Origin: Chitinophaga horti
GTDB lineage: Bacteria; Bacteroidota; Bacteroidia; Chitinophagales; Chitinophagaceae
DNA: 64,000 nucleotides
NCBI RefSeq assembly: GCF_022867795.2
Contig: NZ_CP107006.1
Coordinates: forward strand, 4,588,001-4,652,000
Direction of reading: 5' to 3'
In this document: piece by piece, positions 7,390-16,109 of the stretch
How positions within the stretch are numbered: the first letter of the stretch is position 1
How the letters are laid out: every line of letters starts with the position of its first letter
The notes under the pieces: model-generated
What the model was told of the DNA's origin: nothing
What the model saw: only the letters and a program-made list of their open reading frames with translations
The model's database searches: none
Made by a program: the position numbers and the translations under genes

Positions 7390-9771
7390 TTACTCCGTGC
7401 GTAAACTTTTGATGGGATTGATTAATGCCGCTTTTAACGAGTGCGCTGTAACGGTGATCAGGGCAATGAACATTGCGCCGCCGCCGGCTGCCAGAAATAC
7501 CCACCAGCTTATCTCTACCCTGTAATTATATCCTTTGAGCCAGTTGCTCATCAGGTACCATGCGAGCGGAAATGCCGCTACTGCGGCAATGAGTACGAGC
7601 CGTAAAAAGTCGCGGGACAACAGCGTAGCAATACCTGCAGCACTGGCACCCATCACTTTACGAATGCCAATTTCGCGCGTGCGCTGTTCGGCAGTATAAG
7701 CTGCCAGCCCAAATAAACCTAAACAGGATATAAAGATGGCCAATCCTGCAAAGATGCGCGCCAGCTTCGCGACCAGCATCTCGTTGAAAAACATGTTATT
7801 AAACATATCATCCACAAAACGATACGTAAACGGGTAGCCCGGCGCCGCTTTCATTACCACACTTTCAATACCGGCCAGCGCCTCCTGCGGATGAACGCCG
7901 GCTTTTGGCCGCACGTACATATAAGTGTTGCCGTAATTCGCATTGCATAAAAACATCACCGGGTCGCTGGTTTGACCGAACATACTGCCATACATGTAAT
8001 CCTTCACCACGCCTTTCACTTTTACCGTCGTGTAGCCCATCTCACCGGCATAAATTGTTTTACCGACCGCACTGCCAGCACCCATTAGTTTTGCCATACT
8101 CTCGGTAATAACGGCAGTCAGTGTATCTCCATTTTCATTTAGTTTGAAGTCCTCACCTTCTGCCAGTTTCATACCCAGGGTATTGAAAAAGCCGGGCGAC
8201 ACAATACGGTACGAGATCCTTACATCCTTGCCGGGCTCTTTTCCATCCCAGTTAAGCGAATTGGTATTGTTGCCCCCGTAAATTGTAGGGTGATCGGCCA
8301 TGGCCACGCCTTCTACTTTCCCGCTGGCAATGAGTTGCTCACGCACAGCGGTAAAATGTTTGCCCATCTCTCCGCGAACATCTATTTCCAGCAGATTATT
8401 TTTATTGAAACCGAGGTTACGATGTTTCGCATAATGTATCTGTTGCAGTACGATCACCGTGCAAATAATCAATACGATAGACACTGCGAATTGCACTACT
8501 ACCAGGCTTTTGCGCACCATCACCACGCTACCCGTTTTTCCACGTAAGCCTTTCAGCACGCTCACCGGATTGAAGGAAGACAGGTAGATAGATGGATAAC
8601 TGCCGGCTACCAACCCGCATACGATCACGATAGCGGCCAATGTAGCGATGTGCGCCGGCTGACCTAATGCTGGTGACAGCTCCTTCGCCACCAGTCCGTT
8701 AAAGGCCGGTATGCACGCGTATATCAAGCCCACTGCAACGGTTGTGGCCAGTAAAGCAACGATCATCGATTCGCCGATAAAACGTAAAGCCAGGCCTCCT
8801 TTATCTGCCCCTAACACTTTTCGCACACCTACTTCTTTTGCCTGCTTACTGCTGCGGGCAGTGGCAAGGTTCATAAAGTTGATGCAGGCGATAAGCAGGA
8901 TAATGCAGGCGATTACCAGGAACATTCTAACATATTCAATTCGTCCGCCGCCGGTCGCTTTGCCTTCCACGAAGCGGTCGCGCAAACGCCAGTCTTTCAT
9001 GCCGAGCAGCGACAAATGAGAGTTATTTTTTTGTATCCGGGTATCCAGGTAATTCCATAACCGCTCGTTCACCGGGCTTAATGCTACATTCGGCGATAGC
9101 TCCACGTAAGTGCTCATTCCAAAGTTGTCCCAGTTCTGCAAATATTCCCTGGAGGCCTGGTATGTTTCCCAGGGTGCGAGCCAGCTGAATTGCAGGGAGG
9201 AGTTGGCCGGCAGGTCGTGCAGTACGGCGCTTATGCGGTAATCTTCTTTATTATCGAGGCGAACACTTTTACCGATAATATCGCCGTACGATTGGCCGAA
9301 CAACCTTTTCGCCAGTTGGTCCGTAAGCACTATAGACTGTGGTTGCGATAAGGCTGCGGCTGCGTTGCCCTGTACAAAAGGCAGCGTAAACAGCTGGAAG
9401 ATGGAGGGCTCGGCATATTTACCAGCCGCATATAAAGACTGGTCGCCCACGCGCAGCAAAAGATTGGCTTGCCCTTCGTTGGTACGACAAGTATTTTCGA
9501 TACCTGGGATGTCAGTTTTTAAGGCCGGGCCGAGGGGGCCTGGTGCCGACTTATGCGTGAAGACGCCCGTTTCATAGTCCTGGTGCACATAAGTCATGTA
9601 AACGTTGCCGCGTTTCGCGTGGCTGCTGTCGAAATTCAATTCATCTTCCGCCCAAAGAAATACCAGTGCAGCAAACGTAATACCGATGGATAAACCAGCT
9701 ACGTTCAATGCGCTGTAGCCTTTATTTTTCCAAAGATGGCGGAACACTGTTTTCATGAAGTTCGGAAACAT
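7390..9771 (-). CDS. ABC transporter permease of the FtsX/MacB family
   Basis: The 793-residue product has the double architecture common in Bacteroidota: an N-terminal membrane helix (about 21-41), a MacB-type periplasmic domain (about 45-250), a three-helix FtsX domain (about 285-400, with CINFMNLATARSSKQAKEVG and RKVLGA), a central helix (about 430-450), a second periplasmic domain, and a second FtsX domain (about 670-785, EQRTREIGIRKVMGA, ending INPIKSLRTE). Such proteins act with a separate ATPase in efflux or lipoprotein/peptide export. No ATPase gene is adjacent. M6 is an alternative start. Chitinophaga genomes carry many paralogues, so the substrate cannot be assigned. Confidence 0.9.
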   Translation of the reverse strand: MFPNFMKTVFRHLWKNKGYSALNVAGLSIGITFAALVFLWAEDELNFDSSHAKRGNVYMTYVHQDYETGVFTHKSAPGPLGPALKTDIPGIENTCRTNEGQANLLLRVGDQSLYAAGKYAEPSIFQLFTLPFVQGNAAAALSQPQSIVLTDQLAKRLFGQSYGDIIGKSVRLDNKEDYRISAVLHDLPANSSLQFSWLAPWETYQASREYLQNWDNFGMSTYVELSPNVALSPVNERLWNYLDTRIQKNNSHLSLLGMKDWRLRDRFVEGKATGGGRIEYVRMFLVIACIILLIACINFMNLATARSSKQAKEVGVRKVLGADKGGLALRFIGESMIVALLATTVAVGLIYACIPAFNGLVAKELSPALGQPAHIATLAAIVIVCGLVAGSYPSIYLSSFNPVSVLKGLRGKTGSVVMVRKSLVVVQFAVSIVLIICTVIVLQQIHYAKHRNLGFNKNNLLEIDVRGEMGKHFTAVREQLIASGKVEGVAMADHPTIYGGNNTNSLNWDGKEPGKDVRISYRIVSPGFFNTLGMKLAEGEDFKLNENGDTLTAVITESMAKLMGAGSAVGKTIYAGEMGYTTVKVKGVVKDYMYGSMFGQTSDPVMFLCNANYGNTYMYVRPKAGVHPQEALAGIESVVMKAAPGYPFTYRFVDDMFNNMFFNEMLVAKLARIFAGLAIFISCLGLFGLAAYTAEQRTREIGIRKVMGASAAGIATLLSRDFLRLVLIAAVAAFPLAWYLMSNWLKGYNYRVEISWWVFLAAGGGAMFIALITVTAHSLKAALINPIKSLRTE

Positions 9772-9860
9772 ACTGAAGGATTTTGTGCAGGAAAGTCAAA
9801 GCAGATGCCGAAAGCCAACAAGCTGATAATCAACTGCCACCTAAATAACAAGCGTTCGAA

Positions 9861-9881
9861 TGCGGACGGTGATTGTCCGCA
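9861..9881. repeat. Inverted repeat upstream of the FtsX-type permease
   Basis: TGCGGAC (9861-9867) and GTCCGCA (9875-9881) are perfect inverted 7-mers around a 7-nt spacer, 90 bp upstream of the permease start. It has no T-run and so is not an obvious terminator. It may be an operator or a chance hairpin. Confidence 0.35.
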
Positions 9882-9890
9882 AACAGGCTT

Positions 9891-9918
9891 AAAAAAAACA
9901 TCCCGAAGAATCGGGATG
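9891..9918 (-). terminator. Intrinsic terminator of the tandem-DUF1080 gene
   Basis: Read leftward, an 8-bp perfect stem (arms 9911-9918 and 9899-9906, CATCCCGA / TCGGGATG) with a 4-nt loop is followed by eight Ts (the A-run 9891-9898). It lies 37 bp after the stop of the gene at 9955-11310 and separates it from the permease gene. Confidence 0.88.
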
Positions 9919-9954
9919 ACTTGAAAAACAGTGAACAATGAAATAGTTAGATCA

Positions 9955-11310
9955 CTATTTCAAAATCTTTATTTTAATGCTTTTATAACTTACGTTATCA
10001 CCGTGGTCCTGCAGCAGGATGTGCCCTTGTTCAGCCATACCAAATTCGGGCCATTTCGCATATTTACTGCGCGCCACCAGGGCTTTATAAATATTATCGC
10101 CGCGGGTGAAACTCACTACTTTGTGGCCATTTACCCAATGCTCCACGCGGTTATCCGGGTATACAACCACTCTCCCGTGGTTCCATTCGCCGATCTTTTT
10201 GTGAGAATTTGCAAATTTGTAGGCAGGAATCAGGTCATAAAGCGACCCGAGGGTCCGGTTTCCTGCCGCTCCAAGCTTGGCATCCGGATGCTTATCGTTA
10301 TCTAATATCTGAAACTCAAGGCCTATCGCCGAGCCGCTGTTCTTTTCGTTTTCCGTTACAAAATATTTAACACCACTGTTGGCACCTTCGGTCAACTTAA
10401 AATCAAATTCCAGGTCAAATGCACCATAGGTTGCGTCGGTCACAATATCTCCACCGTTTGTGGATTCTGCGCCGCCCGAAGATAAGACATTCAGCGTTCC
10501 TTCTTTAATTTCCCATCCCTTTTCTGGAAATTTATCTTTGTACGCCCCTCTCCATCCGGTCTTCGTACTGCCATCCCACAACAGTTTGTAGCCATTCAAC
10601 TTTTCTTGTGCTGAGATGTTGTTCGGGATATTATTCACCACGTAAATGGAGTCATAGGGCGCATACTGCGACGCCGATGGATTTTCGAGGATGCGGATAT
10701 TACGCCAGCGGATGGTTTTGCCCGCATCTTCCGGTTTGCCGATAGAGTGTACCTGCAGGGCGATAAAGCCGGTAGGCAGCGAAGTATCCACCACATGTGC
10801 AGCCGGTACGCCATTGATCCACGTACGGATCTCGGAGCCACGGCACTCGATGCGGTACTTGTTCCAGGTGCTTTTTTTGTAAGCCTGTTGCGCTACGGGG
10901 TTCAGGTCCAGCGGGTACAGCCAGCCACGGCGGCCTTCTTCATAAATACCACCGCTCCAGCGACGGGCGGAGGGGTCTATCTCCATCTGGTAACCAAATA
11001 CGCGGCCTTTCTCATAGTCGGGCCAGCTCTGGCTGCGAAACTGGATACCGGAGTTCAGGTCCTGGTCCAGCTTGTACTCCAGCTCCAGGATGAAGTCCCC
11101 GTAGTTTTTTTCGGTAGTCAGGAAGGAGTTAGGTGTTTTGGCCACTGTGGTGCCGATGATTTCTTTGTCCTTCACCGCATAGGTAGCAGAACCGCCCAGC
11201 TGTTTCCAGCCTTTCAGATCTTTACCATTAAAAAGTGGCTGCCATTTGCCCTGGGCTGATGCGAACCCTACGCTGAAGAGGGTTGCGCCTAAGAGGAATA
11301 ACTTTTTCAT
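9955..11310 (-). CDS. Secreted protein with two DUF1080 (3-keto-disaccharide hydrolase) domains
   Basis: The 451-residue protein starts with a signal peptide (MKKLFLLGATLFSVGFASAQ). It contains two concanavalin-like DUF1080 domains in tandem: about 21-215 (WQPLFNGKDLKGWKQLGG ... IRWRNIRILE) and about 240-450 (LWDGSTKTGWRGA ... SYKSIKIKIL). DUF1080 proteins are now known to include enzymes that hydrolyse 3-keto-glycosides after an oxidoreductase has oxidised C3 of the sugar. Both domains keep the family's Gly/Asn motif (SGIQFRS; SGVKYFV). It is alone between terminators and may act with the oxidoreductase operon at 36971-46143. Catalytic function of each half is inferred from family only. Confidence 0.9.
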   Translation of the reverse strand: MKKLFLLGATLFSVGFASAQGKWQPLFNGKDLKGWKQLGGSATYAVKDKEIIGTTVAKTPNSFLTTEKNYGDFILELEYKLDQDLNSGIQFRSQSWPDYEKGRVFGYQMEIDPSARRWSGGIYEEGRRGWLYPLDLNPVAQQAYKKSTWNKYRIECRGSEIRTWINGVPAAHVVDTSLPTGFIALQVHSIGKPEDAGKTIRWRNIRILENPSASQYAPYDSIYVVNNIPNNISAQEKLNGYKLLWDGSTKTGWRGAYKDKFPEKGWEIKEGTLNVLSSGGAESTNGGDIVTDATYGAFDLEFDFKLTEGANSGVKYFVTENEKNSGSAIGLEFQILDNDKHPDAKLGAAGNRTLGSLYDLIPAYKFANSHKKIGEWNHGRVVVYPDNRVEHWVNGHKVVSFTRGDNIYKALVARSKYAKWPEFGMAEQGHILLQDHGDNVSYKSIKIKILK

Positions 11311-11660
11311 ACTCTATTGCCTGCGCCTGGCTGTAACGGGCTTACGCCAGCTGCAGAACGTTCGTTTTTAATAACCTGGAAAAAGGCATGACCCGTTTGC
11401 CGTATATTGACTGGTGCTGATGAGCCTGAATTGATCATCTCCATCGTCTCCGGGACGAATATAACGCAAATTGCAATCGTTTGCAAACATGCTGGGAGAG
11501 ACGGAATATTTGGCTGGCGGGCGGCGTGTTTACCCGGTTAAGGAAGGCTTGAAGGGCAGATACGCTCATCGCCTTGTACTTGCGATGCGCATAGCTGCCC
11601 GCCGGCTCAGGCAGCCAATTCGCCGCCGGGCCCATCGAATTGGCACTGCCATGCGAACGC
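11311..11660. other. Intergenic region before the tandem-DUF1080 gene
   Basis: This 350-bp gap between eboF and the tandem-DUF1080 gene contains the LacI-type palindrome at 11471-11486 and, at about 11594-11615, a GCTGCC...GGCAGC hairpin just downstream of eboF. No gene is supported; the short frames here have no recognisable product. Confidence 0.5.
11471..11486. promoter_or_regulatory. LacI-family-like operator
   Basis: TTGCAATCGTTTGCAA is a 16-bp palindrome with one mismatched pair and a central CG, the typical shape of LacI/CRE-type sugar-regulator operators. It lies 160 bp upstream of the tandem-DUF1080 start. No LacI-type gene is in the window, so any regulator would act from elsewhere. 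Confidence 0.4.
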
Positions 11661-13031
11661 TTACTCCCCCGTCATCGTCTTCCAGATCAAATTATACACC
11701 TCGGTGGCGGCAATCTCACTATCCCCCGTGCTTTCGGGCGTCACTAAAATAGGATGGAACTGTGCGGGCGTATCTACACTGCCGTGGGAGCCTTTAATCA
11801 GTGTAGCGTCCAGCGGAATTACATTCATTAAGTAACGGAAACCCAATTTCTTTTTCAACAGTTTGAACCCGGCTTTCAGCTTTACAAAAGGATCTGCCGG
11901 ATTCATGAACATCTCCACCGGGTCGTATCCTGGCTTGCGGTGAATATCTACGATACGCGCAAAATCAGGTGCGCGGTTATCATCTAACCAATAATAATAA
12001 GTAAACCAGCTTTGCTGATCGGCCACGAGTACAAAGTCGCCCGCCCTGCCGTGATGGAGGTGGTGCTGCCGTTTGCCGTCGCGGTCGAGCACCTTATCTA
12101 CCCCGGGCACACTTTCCAGGATCGCCCTTACCTTTTTGCAGACAGATGCATCATTCACATAGACATGCGCCACCTGGTGGTCGCTCACTGCAAAAGCTTT
12201 GGAGGCGGCGGCATCCAGCAGTTCGGTGCCACGCTCCTCGCGAACGGCGATGAGGCCTTCTTCGCGCAGGATGCGGTTGATGTGGACAGGCTGCTTCACG
12301 TTCGTAATCCCGTATTCGGACAGGAAGATCAGCTTAGCGCCTTTGCTTTCATAATATTCGACGAGCTGTTTGCACACGCCATCGATCTCGCCCAACTCTT
12401 TACCAATCTTATCGAAATCATTACCGAACTTCTGCAGGCAATAATCGAGATGGGGCAGGTAAATCAGCGTAAGGGTAGGATCGTATAACCGATCGGTTTC
12501 GATAGATGCATCGGCAATCCATTGGGTGGATTTAATATTAGCACCCGGGCCCCAGAACTGGAACAGCGGGAAGGTACCCAGCTTCGCCTGCAAATGATCA
12601 CGTAACGACGCAGGATGCGCATAACAATCCGGCGCCTTACGCCCGTCGGACAGGTACTGCGGACGCGGTGTAACGGAGTAATCGGCGCTGGAGTACATAT
12701 TGTACCACCAGAACATTTTACTGACCGTAAACGAAGGTTCGAGCCTGCGGGCGCGGTCCCATATTTTTTCGGACTGTACGAGGTGATTGGATTGTTTCCA
12801 GAATTTGATCTCCGCATCTTCGTGATCGTACCAACCGTTGCCCACAATACCATGATCGGCGGGCCATTTGCCGGTTACGTAAGTGCTTTGAACGGCCGTG
12901 GTTACAGCCGGTAACATGGGTTTAATGGTATTCAGGTGGTTCTTCCGGATATACTGCTCCAGGAAAGGCGTGTGTTTGCCAATCAAAGAAGGAGATAATC
13001 CCACAACATCGATTACTACAGTTTTTCTCAT
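11661..13031 (-). CDS. eboF: EboF: alkaline-phosphatase-superfamily phosphodiesterase
   Basis: The 456-residue protein belongs to the type I phosphodiesterase/nucleotide pyrophosphatase branch of the alkaline phosphatase superfamily. D8 (VVIDVVG) and the Thr pair at 44-45 (PAVTTAVQSTYVTG) fit the first metal ligand and the nucleophile. Other expected ligand regions are LPHLDY, SDHQ and GSHGS. The usual second-metal motif LSDHG is replaced by LSEYG, which may be normal for EboF. It follows eboE by 24 bp and has no signal peptide. In cyanobacteria the ebo genes are needed to move a scytonemin precursor to the periplasm; in other bacteria the product is unknown. The ebo assignment rests on the whole gene set. 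Confidence 0.88.
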   Translation of the reverse strand: MRKTVVIDVVGLSPSLIGKHTPFLEQYIRKNHLNTIKPMLPAVTTAVQSTYVTGKWPADHGIVGNGWYDHEDAEIKFWKQSNHLVQSEKIWDRARRLEPSFTVSKMFWWYNMYSSADYSVTPRPQYLSDGRKAPDCYAHPASLRDHLQAKLGTFPLFQFWGPGANIKSTQWIADASIETDRLYDPTLTLIYLPHLDYCLQKFGNDFDKIGKELGEIDGVCKQLVEYYESKGAKLIFLSEYGITNVKQPVHINRILREEGLIAVREERGTELLDAAASKAFAVSDHQVAHVYVNDASVCKKVRAILESVPGVDKVLDRDGKRQHHLHHGRAGDFVLVADQQSWFTYYYWLDDNRAPDFARIVDIHRKPGYDPVEMFMNPADPFVKLKAGFKLLKKKLGFRYLMNVIPLDATLIKGSHGSVDTPAQFHPILVTPESTGDSEIAATEVYNLIWKTMTGE

Positions 13032-13055
13032 CAGATAGGCGCGTTTCTAGAATAA

Positions 13056-14264
13056 TTACGATTCGAGTTGCTGCAGCACCCATTTCATTTCGCGGGCGAT
13101 GGACTGGTCCATATCCAGCTTTAATGATGGATGCAATACTTCCCAGGTATAAGTTTCAATTTCGAGATGTTGTGTAAATGGTTTGCCCACCTGCCTGGCG
13201 AGTACCCGCGCAATATCTTCACGGGTGGAGGTAAGGGCGCCGAAGTCGGTACGAAAAACGGGAACGTGAAAATGCGCACGCCACTCTTCCACTTCCGGAT
13301 TATCCGCATCGGCCAGTGCTTCCGGCAAATCGGGATAATGCACCAAACGCCTGTCTTGCCGGCGCGCGATCACCTGGTGCAGGTAAGTCGTTTCATCGAA
13401 CATTTTAAAGTTACTGATCACATCTTCCCGCTGCGCGCCTTTGCCCAACAAACCTTTAAGCGCCGCGCTGATCTGCACCTTACCGGTCTTTAACCCGTAA
13501 AAATGCATGCGCTCCAACACCACCAACGGATCTTCGTATGCCACCGCAAAGTGACATACATCGTAACATAACTGGATGTGCGATTTTATAATTTGTACGG
13601 CCTCGTCTTCCGACACCGCAAATTTATCTGCAATAAAAGGAACGCCTGTGGCCAGCAGGTATTGGAAATACCAGTCGATATACTCTTTGGAATTTTCCAG
13701 CATGCCATCCGGCTCCGGCTCAATATCAAGGTGCATGAGTGGTCCGCCGGAACGATGCGTGCGCACCAGTTGTTCCAGCACCTGCAACATGTTGAGCGTG
13801 GCGGTTTCTATGACGTTTGCTTTTTCTTCTTCTGTTTTAACCCAGTACTTGTAAGAGAGCGGGCTGGTGGAGATGCCGCCTTCCATACCTTCGGGCAGTA
13901 ATGCCGCCAGTATGCGAAAGAGGCGAATGGTATACTGTACACGGTCGGCGCTTGTCCAGTCCGGTGCGTGTACCATATCTTTTACTTTTACATGATGAAA
14001 GCCCCCGTATGGAAAGCCGTTCATGGTAAACACATAACAATCCTGTTCTTTCAGCCACACTTTAAACGCCTCTAACGCCGGCTCCTTCGACAGCTCCAGG
14101 CTGGCCAGGTTCGACAGGCGAAGCCCTATGCCGAATGGTCTATTGGGCGACACCTCCGCCTTTACCGCCGGAACATACTTTTGCAATTGCGCAAAGTGGT
14201 CCGGCCAGCTTTCACCAGCATGAATGTTGGTACAATAGGTGAGGTGTCCATGAAACGTTTGCAT
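13056..14264 (-). CDS. eboE: EboE: metabolite-traffic protein, xylose-isomerase-like TIM barrel
   Basis: The 402-residue protein starts MQTFHGHLTYCTNIHAGESW, the characteristic beginning of EboE. It has TIM-barrel features of the sugar isomerase/endonuclease IV type: NRPFGIGLRLSN, TMNGFPYGGFH, MHLDIEPEPDG (about 175-185) and QLCYDVCHFAVAYE (about 231-244), the last two providing probable metal ligands (E/D/H). Reaction and substrate are not known. Its place between eboD (98 bp upstream) and eboF (24 bp downstream) supports co-transcription. Confidence 0.9.
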   Translation of the reverse strand: MQTFHGHLTYCTNIHAGESWPDHFAQLQKYVPAVKAEVSPNRPFGIGLRLSNLASLELSKEPALEAFKVWLKEQDCYVFTMNGFPYGGFHHVKVKDMVHAPDWTSADRVQYTIRLFRILAALLPEGMEGGISTSPLSYKYWVKTEEEKANVIETATLNMLQVLEQLVRTHRSGGPLMHLDIEPEPDGMLENSKEYIDWYFQYLLATGVPFIADKFAVSEDEAVQIIKSHIQLCYDVCHFAVAYEDPLVVLERMHFYGLKTGKVQISAALKGLLGKGAQREDVISNFKMFDETTYLHQVIARRQDRRLVHYPDLPEALADADNPEVEEWRAHFHVPVFRTDFGALTSTREDIARVLARQVGKPFTQHLEIETYTWEVLHPSLKLDMDQSIAREMKWVLQQLES

Positions 14265-14362
14265 CTCTGTTGTTTTGCGTTCTTGTATAAGCTAATTGGC
14301 CGCCTGTTGTATTACACAGCAAACGTTTTTGGCAGCTAACGAAACAGGATGAACTTATTTGC

Positions 14363-15514
14363 TTACCACTTATCACGTAGCATATGAATGGCTTTCTCAA
14401 GCAGTGCTGTATCGATGACGTGCACTTCTTCTCCCCTGCCTATCGTTCGTAACAGCGAGATGGTCAACTGTCCGCCGAGATGTTCGCGGAATTCTTCCAA
14501 GCCTGCTACCACACCCGGGTTATCTTCATCCACTTCCAGTAACGGATGATATAAAGGCAGCCTGAGTTGTTTTAACAGGTTGATGATACGCAGCAACTCT
14601 TCTTCTTTCAGCCAGCCTAACAGGAACGAATACACCGAATCAAGAGCGATACCGATGGATACTGCTTCGCCGTGGCGCAGTTCAAAGTCGGTGAGCTGTT
14701 CCAGTTTATGTGCGCTCCAGTGACCGAAATCCAGCGGGCGTGAACTGCCGCTTTCGAACGGATCGCCGGCGCCGCCGATGTGGGCCATGTGCAGTGCAGC
14801 ACAACGGTACACCAGTTGCTGCATCGCAGGCAAATCGCCCATGGAGAGTTTGCCGGCCTGGCTTTCGAGCCATTCGAAAAAGCCGGCGTCTTTGATCAGC
14901 GCCACCTTCACCGCCTCCGTCATGCCCGAACGCCAGTCGCGTTCATGCAAAGTAGTCAGAAAATAGGCATCGTTAAATACAGCTACCGGTGGTGCGAAAG
15001 TGCCTAAAAAGTTCTTTTTACCATGGTAGTTGATGCCATTTTTTACGCCCACGCCGGAGTCGTTTTGCGACAGTACGGTGGTGGGTATACGAATATGTTT
15101 AACGCCCCTGTGCGACACGGCAGCTACATAACCTACCAGGTCAAGCACAGAACCGCCACCGATGCCGATTACATAAGAGTGACGGTCGATGTTATATTTC
15201 TCCAGTTCATTGATCAGCCAGTAGAACAACTGGAGGTCATTTTTAGCGGCCTCGCCACCCGGCACCACCACAATGTCCTGCACCAGCTCGAAATTGTCGA
15301 GCTCCTGGCAATACGCTGTGATCTGCTCCTGCAGGTAGCTGTGTTTCTCCGTTACCCCCTCGTCGATGATGAAAAGCAGTTTCTTGCGGATACCTTCTGA
15401 GGCCTGCGCCTCCAGGAAATCAGCGAACGTGCTGTTGGAAGGATCGAAAATCTTTTCTGTAAAGAATACCCTGTACTCGAATTTAACACTGAATGATTGC
15501 TGTATATAAGCCAT
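14363..15514 (-). CDS. eboD: EboD: 3-dehydroquinate-synthase-like sugar phosphate cyclase
   Basis: The 383-residue protein is of the AroB/sugar-phosphate-cyclase family, which binds NAD+ and a divalent metal and closes sugar phosphates to carbocycles. Visible are the NAD-binding stretch YVIGIGGGSVLDLVGYVAAVSHRG (about 115-138, glycine-rich loop), the ligand motifs GMTEAVK (Glu), FGHWSAH (His) and RHGEAV (His), and the Lys-rich NGINYHGKKNFLG loop. The EboD subgroup is separate from housekeeping AroB, and its product is unknown. It is the first gene of the eboDEF half. In the usual order eboC would precede it; here a 650-bp gap and an opposite-strand two-component system intervene. Confidence 0.92.
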   Translation of the reverse strand: MAYIQQSFSVKFEYRVFFTEKIFDPSNSTFADFLEAQASEGIRKKLLFIIDEGVTEKHSYLQEQITAYCQELDNFELVQDIVVVPGGEAAKNDLQLFYWLINELEKYNIDRHSYVIGIGGGSVLDLVGYVAAVSHRGVKHIRIPTTVLSQNDSGVGVKNGINYHGKKNFLGTFAPPVAVFNDAYFLTTLHERDWRSGMTEAVKVALIKDAGFFEWLESQAGKLSMGDLPAMQQLVYRCAALHMAHIGGAGDPFESGSSRPLDFGHWSAHKLEQLTDFELRHGEAVSIGIALDSVYSFLLGWLKEEELLRIINLLKQLRLPLYHPLLEVDEDNPGVVAGLEEFREHLGGQLTISLLRTIGRGEEVHVIDTALLEKAIHMLRDKW

Positions 15515-15635
15515 GACAATAACTCCAACCCCTCTTTATAGGTAATTTAATCAGGGATAAAAGTACGAAAATCGGGTTTGCCCGGGCGTAATATTTACAT
15601 CTACGGTAAACGGAGCACTTTTGGGGGCTTTATGC

Positions 15636-15665
15636 AAAAAATAAAGGCTTGCAGACGCAAGCCTT
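15636..15665 (-). terminator. Leftward intrinsic terminator with no gene in front of it
   Basis: Read leftward, a 9-bp perfect stem (AAGGCTTGC / GCAAGCCTT, arms 15657-15665 and 15644-15652) with a 4-nt loop is followed by a T-rich tail (complement of the A-rich 15636-15643). The only leftward genes upstream (eboABC) lie more than 3 kb away beyond an opposite-strand gene pair, so its own gene appears to have been lost. Confidence 0.75.
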
Positions 15666-15715
15666 ATCCGACTTTTGATAGAGTTTGGCCTTCTATCTAT
15701 ATGCAGCTTCTTTTT

Positions 15716-15850
15716 GGGGTCAGGTTAAATGGATGAAAACCAAACTCACTGGTATCCGGGGTTAATGGATGCTTATGGGGTCAATGGACGTTTTCGGGGG
15801 TCAATGGACGCTTTTGGGGCAATGGACGTAATTTTATGGGGCAATGAATG
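15716..15850 (+). repeat. Degenerate 19-22 bp tandem array (GGGGTCAATGGACG core)
   Basis: Five units with core GGGGTYAATGGAYG or GGGGCAATGRAYG start at 15758, 15777, 15797, 15816 and 15838, spaced 19, 20, 19 and 22 bp. A more diverged sixth begins at 15716. The spacing is close to two helical turns, as expected for a series of protein-binding sites on one face of DNA. Ends of IS21-type elements carry similar arrays of transposase-binding repeats, but no transposase is present, so that link is tentative. Confidence 0.7.
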
Positions 15851-15868
15851 TAAAATATCTGTTAAAAA

Positions 15869-15968
15869 ATATCGTTGCTGCGGGCTGTGTTTCAAGTACT
15901 TTGCTAATGAGGTCAATCTTTTAAACCCGTTTCCCCAGGTATAAATTGAGGATTAGCAGCAACGATAT
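15869..15968. repeat. 100-bp element bounded by perfect 13-bp inverted repeats
   Basis: ATATCGTTGCTGC (15869-15881) and its exact reverse complement GCAGCAACGATAT (15956-15968) flank 74 bp of non-coding DNA. Such a layout fits a miniature inverted-repeat element, a recombination site or an RNA structure. No target-site duplication is obvious next to the ends. Confidence 0.65.
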
Positions 15969-16109
15969 GTCGAAAATCAAGGTTGAACTGTAAGACTGTT
16001 TACCTGTCCTGTTTTACTGTCCTATTTGTTCGTACCATTCCCTTGAATGATGATGCAAAAATAAGCTGGGCGCGGTTTGCGTTTGTTAGCGGAATTACCG
16101 AATTTTACG

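Noticed and set aside
15729..15944. Small frame across the GGGGTCAATGGACG array
   Set aside because: Its repeated DA/MDAFG residues come from the DNA repeat; no start signal, no family.
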